From a virus: DNA of 34,173 nt. Positions within the stretch are counted from its first letter, which is position 1. Each line of letters begins with the position of its first letter. The position numbers and the translations under genes were made by a program. Location: positions 1-34,173 of the IMG/VR virus record IMGVR_UViG_3300023174_000413, one strand, 5' to 3'. The notes below the pieces were generated by a model that saw only the letters and a program-made list of their open reading frames with translations, made no database searches and had not been told where the DNA came from. Below are positions 31,305-34,173 of the stretch, piece after piece.

Positions 31305-31618
31305 GACAGTTTCTCCAGTGTTTCAGTTACGGATTGGATAGCGATAGCGATAGTGTCAGCCTCTTGTTCGGGCGTGACGGGTTGAATCTTCAACATATAG
31401 TAGGCACTGTCCAAGGCACTCAGGGCCTTCTGTAGGGCTGGCTTGCAGTCCTCATGACCTCTAGCCATCCCTGAGTAGAACGAATGCTTTAGCTCGTCTC
31501 TGGCGGTCTTGTAGGCCTGGAAGTAAACGGCATGACCAAACTCTAGAGCCTTCTGCTCGACCTCCCGGTTGGGGGTCTTGACTGCTCTCCAGTACTGCAT
31601 CATTTGATAGTCAGTCAT
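31301..31618 (-). CDS. Hypothetical helical protein
   Basis: About 105 residues starting MTDYQMMQYWRAV. GGAG lies seven bases upstream of the ATG at 31618; a longer frame starts inside the neighbouring gene. It is helix-rich (QKALSALDSAYYMLKIQ; AIAIQSVTETLEKL) with no motif I know. Its end overlaps the next gene's start. Confidence 0.62.
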   Translation of the reverse strand: MTDYQMMQYWRAVKTPNREVEQKALEFGHAVYFQAYKTARDELKHSFYSGMARGHEDCKPALQKALSALDSAYYMLKIQPVTPEQEADTIAIAIQSVTETLEKLS

Positions 31619-31814
31619 GATTCTTCTCCCTGTTGGGCCATTCAGCCCACATGATTGGTTTTCCATATAAAAACTCTCTATCAAGCGCCGCCGCTATAAA
31701 CTCTAATGGGGACACTTGAACGGGTTTGACATCGGGGGTAACCATTGGGTCTCTCATAACAGAGGGCCATCCATCCTCGAAATAAACTTCCTTTAATATC
31801 CATTCTCCTTTCAT
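31611..31814 (-). CDS. Small hypothetical protein
   Basis: A 67-residue protein starting MKGEWILKEVYFEDGWP. I chose the ATG at 31814 because it has GAGGAG six bases upstream and makes an ATGA overlap with the membrane mini-protein before it. Trp, Pro and Glu are frequent. It overlaps the next start by 8 bases. Function is unknown. Confidence 0.6.
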   Translation of the reverse strand: MKGEWILKEVYFEDGWPSVMRDPMVTPDVKPVQVSPLEFIAAALDREFLYGKPIMWAEWPNREKNHD

Positions 31815-31945
31815 GCTTCTCTCCTCATCAATATAATGATCAGGCACATAGCAGATGACAATCCTACTGCGCAGATAAATGGGTCTCCGATCATAGCTGA
31901 TGCTATACCGAGTGAGAACATAATAACGATCAGGGTTTGTAGCAT
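31811..31945 (-). CDS. Membrane mini-protein (44 aa)
   Basis: A 44-residue ORF starting MLQTLIVIMFSLGIASAMIG and ending CLIIILMRREA. It has two hydrophobic stretches split by DPF and a positively charged tail, so it should sit in the inner membrane with its end inside. GGAG lies five bases upstream, and its stop overlaps the next start (ATGA), which supports translation. Early phage membrane mini-proteins often act in superinfection exclusion or host shut-off; this is only a suggestion here. Confidence 0.62.
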   Translation of the reverse strand: MLQTLIVIMFSLGIASAMIGDPFICAVGLSSAMCLIIILMRREA

Positions 31946-31963
31946 GATTACTCCAGATATGAT

Positions 31964-31982
31964 GGGGGACTCACAATCCCCC
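31964..31982 (-). other. Intergenic hairpin
   Basis: GGGGGA (31964-31969) and TCCCCC (31977-31982) form a 6-bp stem with a 7-base loop, eight bases after the H-NS-like gene stop. It lacks a T-tract. It resembles other strong, T-less hairpins between leftward genes (at 32301-32377 and 32989). Confidence 0.55.
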
Positions 31983-31989
31983 GGAAGGA

Positions 31990-32283
31990 TTAGATAGCGT
32001 ACTGGGACCTATCGGCTCCGTTGATCCACTTGGGGGTCTTACCCCTTCCGGACCATGTAGCACCACTAGCTGGGTCTCGATACTTAGGGGACACCTTGTT
32101 CCCAGGCTTAGGTCCTGACTTAGCCTTGGGAGACTTATCCAGTCCCAGGTCTTTGGCCGTGATCCCGTAGGTGGAGATCATGACACGCACAGTGTCAATT
32201 GTTTTCTGTCTCTCTTCCGACTTGACCTGCTCTGCCTGGGCCAGAATCTCGGCTGCTTTTGCTCTCAATTCTTCGTACAACAT
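31990..32283 (-). CDS. H-NS-like DNA-binding protein
   Basis: A 97-residue protein. Residues about 1-45 form a helical oligomerisation domain (LYEELRAKAAEILAQAEQVKSEERQ), a Lys/Pro/Gly linker follows (50-68), and the C-terminus KYRDPASGATWSGRGKTPKWI (67-87) holds the H-NS-type AT-DNA binding motif WSGRGKTP. The exact form resembles Burkholderiales H-NS paralogues. It starts at the ATG at 32283 with GGAG six bases upstream. A phage-borne copy could silence or counter-silence host or phage genes. It follows a structured leader. Confidence 0.88.
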   Translation of the reverse strand: MLYEELRAKAAEILAQAEQVKSEERQKTIDTVRVMISTYGITAKDLGLDKSPKAKSGPKPGNKVSPKYRDPASGATWSGRGKTPKWINGADRSQYAI

Positions 32284-32300
32284 ACACTCTCCGATGTGAT

Positions 32301-32377
32301 GCCCCAAAAGGGGCGATAGAAGCCTCTCAGTGAGGCGAAAAGGGATCGGTTGACCCTACCCTACACGGTAGGGGTCA
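32301..32377 (-). promoter_or_regulatory. Three-hairpin leader of the H-NS-like gene
   Basis: On the minus strand three hairpins lie one after another before the ribosome-binding site: a GACC(C)CTACC-type stem (32376-32352, with one bulge), GCCTC-ACTGA-GAGGC (32336-32322), and GCCCC-TTTT-GGGGC (32314-32301). The first may end the upstream gene's transcript; the other two form a compact 5' untranslated element. None has a T-tract at a terminator distance. Regulation of the H-NS-like gene at RNA level is inferred. Confidence 0.5.
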
Positions 32378-32396
32378 GAATCGCTTGTAGGCCCGT

Positions 32397-32627
32397 TTAT
32401 GCGGGTTCGATTGTGTTGCCGGATTCTCGGGGTTCCCACACGGATACGATGATTCGCTCCCGAGTGTCGCTGTACACAACGATGGGGGATTCCAGCACGA
32501 TATGGTGTTTGTAGGATTGGTTCATCGTGTGAGGTCTAGCGTATTCCACGGTCCCAACGTATGGTTGGCCGTGATAAACACCGCGCACACGTTCGCCCAC
32601 GGCGTAGCATCGTTCGTTCGTATTCAT
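32397..32627 (-). CDS. Small beta-rich hypothetical protein
   Basis: A 76-residue protein starting MNTNERCYAVGERVRG. The alternation of strands (VGERVRGVYHGQPYVGTVEYARPH; HHIVLESPIVVYSD; ERIIVSVWEP) resembles an SH3-like barrel. It overlaps the preceding gene by 4 bases and has AAGGACA upstream. No family is named. Confidence 0.62.
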   Translation of the reverse strand: MNTNERCYAVGERVRGVYHGQPYVGTVEYARPHTMNQSYKHHIVLESPIVVYSDTRERIIVSVWEPRESGNTIEPA

Positions 32628-32788
32628 TGTCCTTCCTCAGTAGTTATGGGTAAGTTTGCGATTACTCGGGTTTGACCGTCTGACATCACTGCGACAATCC
32701 TGAGACCGTCGGGGGTTCTGGATATCTCCCACGCAACGGGGTCACCGTCTAGCAGGAGATCCAACAGTTGATCGACTGTCGGGTTCAC
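32624..32788 (-). CDS. Small hypothetical protein, GTG start
   Basis: About 54 residues starting at a GTG that shares bases with the TGA of the preceding gene (GTGA). It reads (M)NPTVDQLLDLLLDGDPVAWEI and ends ITTEEGQ; a strand-rich middle (GLRIVAVMSDGQTRVIANLP) suggests a beta fold. A longer frame from 32869 overlaps the neighbour completely and is rejected. Function is unknown. Confidence 0.6.
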   Translation of the reverse strand: MNPTVDQLLDLLLDGDPVAWEISRTPDGLRIVAVMSDGQTRVIANLPITTEEGQ

Positions 32789-32949
32789 AGGTAACCCAGA
32801 GGATGGCCGTCTTCGTCGTGCACAGCTACCACCCAATACTTGCCGCGTTTCTCTACCTTGTAGGTCCAATCGTCACGGTCGTACCATGCATCTTCGCTGT
32901 TAATCTCAGCGATAAACTTGGCTTGATCTAGGTTTGTGAAGTAGGTCAT
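32785..32949 (-). CDS. Small hypothetical protein (54 aa)
   Basis: A 54-residue ORF starting MTYFTNLDQAKFIAE and ending HPLGYL, with GGAG six bases before the ATG. It is rich in Asp, Trp and Tyr (DAWYDRDDWTYKVEKRGKYW in the middle, shortened here) and predicted beta. Its end overlaps the next start by 4 bases. It is too short for many gene callers but codon packing and overlaps support it. Confidence 0.62.
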   Translation of the reverse strand: MTYFTNLDQAKFIAEINSEDAWYDRDDWTYKVEKRGKYWVVAVHDEDGHPLGYL

Positions 32950-32988
32950 GATTAACTCCAGATAAGATAAGTGAGTGAGAGGATGTTA

Positions 32989-33005
32989 GGGGAGATAATC
33001 TCCCC
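32989..33005 (-). other. Perfect hairpin after the DUF7227-like gene
   Basis: GGGGAGATAATCTCCCC is a perfect 7-bp stem with a 3-base loop, 14 bases beyond the stop of the gene ending at 33019 on the minus strand. No T-tract follows, so it may be a processing or protective hairpin rather than a terminator. Confidence 0.55.
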
Positions 33006-33018
33006 CGTCAAGTGTTAT

Positions 33019-33699
33019 TTATGCTGCTAGTGCAATTGGTATCACACGACGCGCAACAGCATCGGCTTTCTTCGCACGAGTACCGTGTGCCAGAAAACCT
33101 ACGATTACCTTACGATTGGCACGCTGGCACAATTTGCACGAGTAGCACGTCACATCCTCGCGAGTCTGTGCAGGACACACGACGATAGGCCTACCCTGTG
33201 GTGTGGTAGTGCGTTCTGGTGTGTCTAGTGGCACGACGACAGCAACAGGTAAGCCGTGTGCAGCAAGAGTGTCAGCGTGTCCAGCATCATCCGCCGATAG
33301 GTTTACGGTAAACCCACGTTCAGTAGCGAATCTCGCAAACTTGATAGCGCGCGCACTATGCTTATGAGTGTAGGTAAACCCACGTTTCCCACGATTAGCG
33401 TGCACCAGTTTCGATACTGCAGCACCATCGATATCTTCACCAGCACCCGGTAGGTCACCAGCTACATTGAAACGCCACAACGTTTCCGGCTTTAGCTTGC
33501 GAATCTTATCCGCTACAGTTTCGAGTGTAGAACCACGCACGCTAACCTTATCCCACACCATCCTAGTATGAAAACCGGCTTCAGCGTAGCAGCTATCACG
33601 CTGACCACACGACGGTGGGCAAGTATCACGTTCAGAGTATGTTACCGGTATAGGTCCGGTCTTGACGTCGCTAGACTTAGCGACAAAGTGAATCTTCAT
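33019..33699 (-). CDS. Cys-rich DUF7227-like protein
   Basis: About 226 residues starting MKIHFVAKSSDVKTGPIPVTY, with a GAGAGAG ribosome-binding site. CPPSCGQRDSCYAE gives C27/C31/C37; WRFNVAGDLPG, RGFTYTHK, FTVNLSADD, VVVPLD and a C-terminal CPAQ...CYSCKLC cluster follow. This is the layout of a phage/plasmid family I recall as DUF7227. The Cys clusters suggest a metal or Fe-S site, but no reaction is known. A longer frame from 33768 adds 23 residues without support. It is likely an early gene. Confidence 0.78.
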   Translation of the reverse strand: MKIHFVAKSSDVKTGPIPVTYSERDTCPPSCGQRDSCYAEAGFHTRMVWDKVSVRGSTLETVADKIRKLKPETLWRFNVAGDLPGAGEDIDGAAVSKLVHANRGKRGFTYTHKHSARAIKFARFATERGFTVNLSADDAGHADTLAAHGLPVAVVVPLDTPERTTTPQGRPIVVCPAQTREDVTCYSCKLCQRANRKVIVGFLAHGTRAKKADAVARRVIPIALAA

Positions 33700-33789
33700 A
33701 ATGCTCTCTCTCTTGATATGATTAAATGCGATACCGGAACAGTGTCCGACACTACCGACTGTTGCCAATCGGTAGTATTTGAAACTGTC

Positions 33790-33894
33790 TTACCAGCCTA
33801 GCAGTGCTGCTGTGTAAAAGTACCAGTTAGCTACCATCAGTGCTGTGAACCCTACACAGATAACCACTACTGCTGTTCCACTTAAATCTCTCAT
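33790..33894 (-). CDS. Membrane mini-protein (34 aa)
   Basis: A 34-residue ORF starting MRDLSGTAVVVICVGFTALM and ending YTAALLGW. One hydrophobic helix spans about 7-22, followed by aromatic residues. GGGAG lies eight bases before the ATG. It is the first gene of the leftward block. A role in the host inner membrane soon after infection is possible, but it could also be a leader ORF. Confidence 0.55.
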   Translation of the reverse strand: MRDLSGTAVVVICVGFTALMVANWYFYTAALLGW

Positions 33895-33951
33895 TTTGCT
33901 CTCCCTCTGTTAATCCGGTATCGATGTGATCCGGTAGAGAGATAGTCTCAC

Positions 33952-33957
33952 AATATA
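33952..33957 (-). promoter_or_regulatory. Weak candidate promoter for leftward genes
   Basis: On the minus strand a TATATT hexamer lies about 60 bases before the first leftward ATG, downstream of two A-tracts (nine and ten A, 33972-33990) that could act as an UP element or bend. The -35 position reads AAAAAA rather than TTGACA, so this is tentative. Confidence 0.3.
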
Positions 33958-34015
33958 ATCAGTCTGTGTTCTTTTTTTTTCTTTTTTTTTATAGGTACTT
34001 TCCCTAATGTATGGA

Positions 34016-34077
34016 TGTACAGTAGTCTACCTGTACAACCTGTACAGGTCCTATATATGTATATAGGTGGTACAGGT
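34016..34077. promoter_or_regulatory. Operator-like array of ACCTGTA/TACAGGT half-sites
   Basis: TGTACAG (34016-34022), ACCTGTACA (34029-34037), the perfect palindrome ACCTGTACAGGT (34038-34049) and TACAGGT (34071-34077) lie within 62 bases. Between the last two sits CCTATATATGTATATAGG (34050-34067), a second palindrome with a 2-base centre. Regular half-sites of the same word suggest cooperative binding of a dimeric regulator or an initiator. Confidence 0.65.
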
Positions 34078-34173
34078 TAGTGGTCTATAGATCTACTGCG
34101 ACACCACCTCTGGGACAACATGGGGTTGGGACCACATCCATAGTTCATACGTTTTGGTCCATTCTTCTTACAC
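34077..34173 (-). CDS. Possible C-terminal end of a gene cut by window edge
   Basis: On the minus strand a frame enters from the right edge and stays open for 31 codons to a TAA at 34077. The peptide is basic with three Cys (YGCGPNPMLSQRWCRSR). It could be the end of a real leftward gene, which would place the operator array directly behind it, or chance. Too short to name. Confidence 0.3.
   Translation of the reverse strand, partial: CKKNGPKRMNYGCGPNPMLSQRWCRSRSIDH

Larger units (their letters stand above)
33900..34080. other. Gene-free control region
   Basis: About 180 bases carry no gene. The stretch holds the poly-T double tract (33972-33990), a candidate leftward promoter, and the ACCTGTA/TACAGGT array. 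It lies upstream of the leftward operon and looks like a transcription control or replication-origin type region. Confidence 0.5.

Noticed and set aside
32624-32869. Longer 81-residue version of the small leftward gene
   Set aside because: It would overlap the neighbouring 54-residue gene; the GTG at 32788 gives a standard GTGA junction.
1-34173. CRISPR array, insertion sequence, rRNA or tRNA genes
   Set aside because: No regularly spaced identical repeats, transposase motifs or complete RNA folds were seen on either strand.

Overview
The window is a 34.2 kb piece of a tailed double-stranded DNA phage (class Caudoviricetes), almost certainly with podovirus-like virions. This rests on a partial large terminase, a portal, a scaffold-like protein, a major capsid protein, an SU10-type head-to-tail adaptor, a nozzle-like tail protein, fibres, and four large candidate ejection proteins; there is no tape-measure, tail-tube or sheath gene. 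The host is probably a Gram-negative proteobacterium. The phage carries an H-NS-type DNA-binding protein whose C-terminal motif resembles those of Burkholderiales, so a betaproteobacterial, perhaps freshwater, host is my inference. No integrase, excisionase or recognisable lysogeny repressor is visible.

Layout. Positions 1-26415 are one rightward, tightly packed late block in which many genes overlap as ATGA or TAATG. Its order is terminase (cut by the left edge), a DUF5672-type glycosyltransferase, an HTH protein, a zinc-finger-like protein, portal, a cluster of very small ORFs including two Arg/Lys-rich micropeptides, scaffold, capsid, decoration-like proteins, adaptor, nozzle, fibres (11.5-15.2 kb), a small helper region, four large ejection-type proteins (16.0-22.9 kb), a lysis region (23.1-24.4 kb: membrane proteins, small holin-like protein, M15 peptidase), then an HTH-metallophosphoesterase, a DUF6321-like protein, an O-methyltransferase-like enzyme and a small basic protein.

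Positions 26419-33894 are a leftward early-type block: a second glycosyltransferase, a PD-(D/E)XK-like protein, an SSB-like protein, a RecT-like annealing protein, a YqaJ-like exonuclease, zinc-binding proteins, a gene-free region of about 410 bp with two minus-strand terminators, many small hypothetical genes, the H-NS-like protein and a Cys-rich DUF7227-like protein. The two blocks converge with only 3 bp between stop codons. The right end (33.9-34.2 kb) has long poly-T tracts and a compact array of ACCTGTA/TACAGGT half-sites and palindromes, which looks like an operator or origin-type control region.

How it works together: the late block makes, fills and releases virions. The early block supplies recombination (exonuclease, annealing protein and SSB-like protein) and host take-over functions. 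Two glycosyltransferases and a methyltransferase suggest glycan modification of the virion or host surface. DNA polymerase, helicase, primase and a certain small terminase are not seen and probably lie outside the window.
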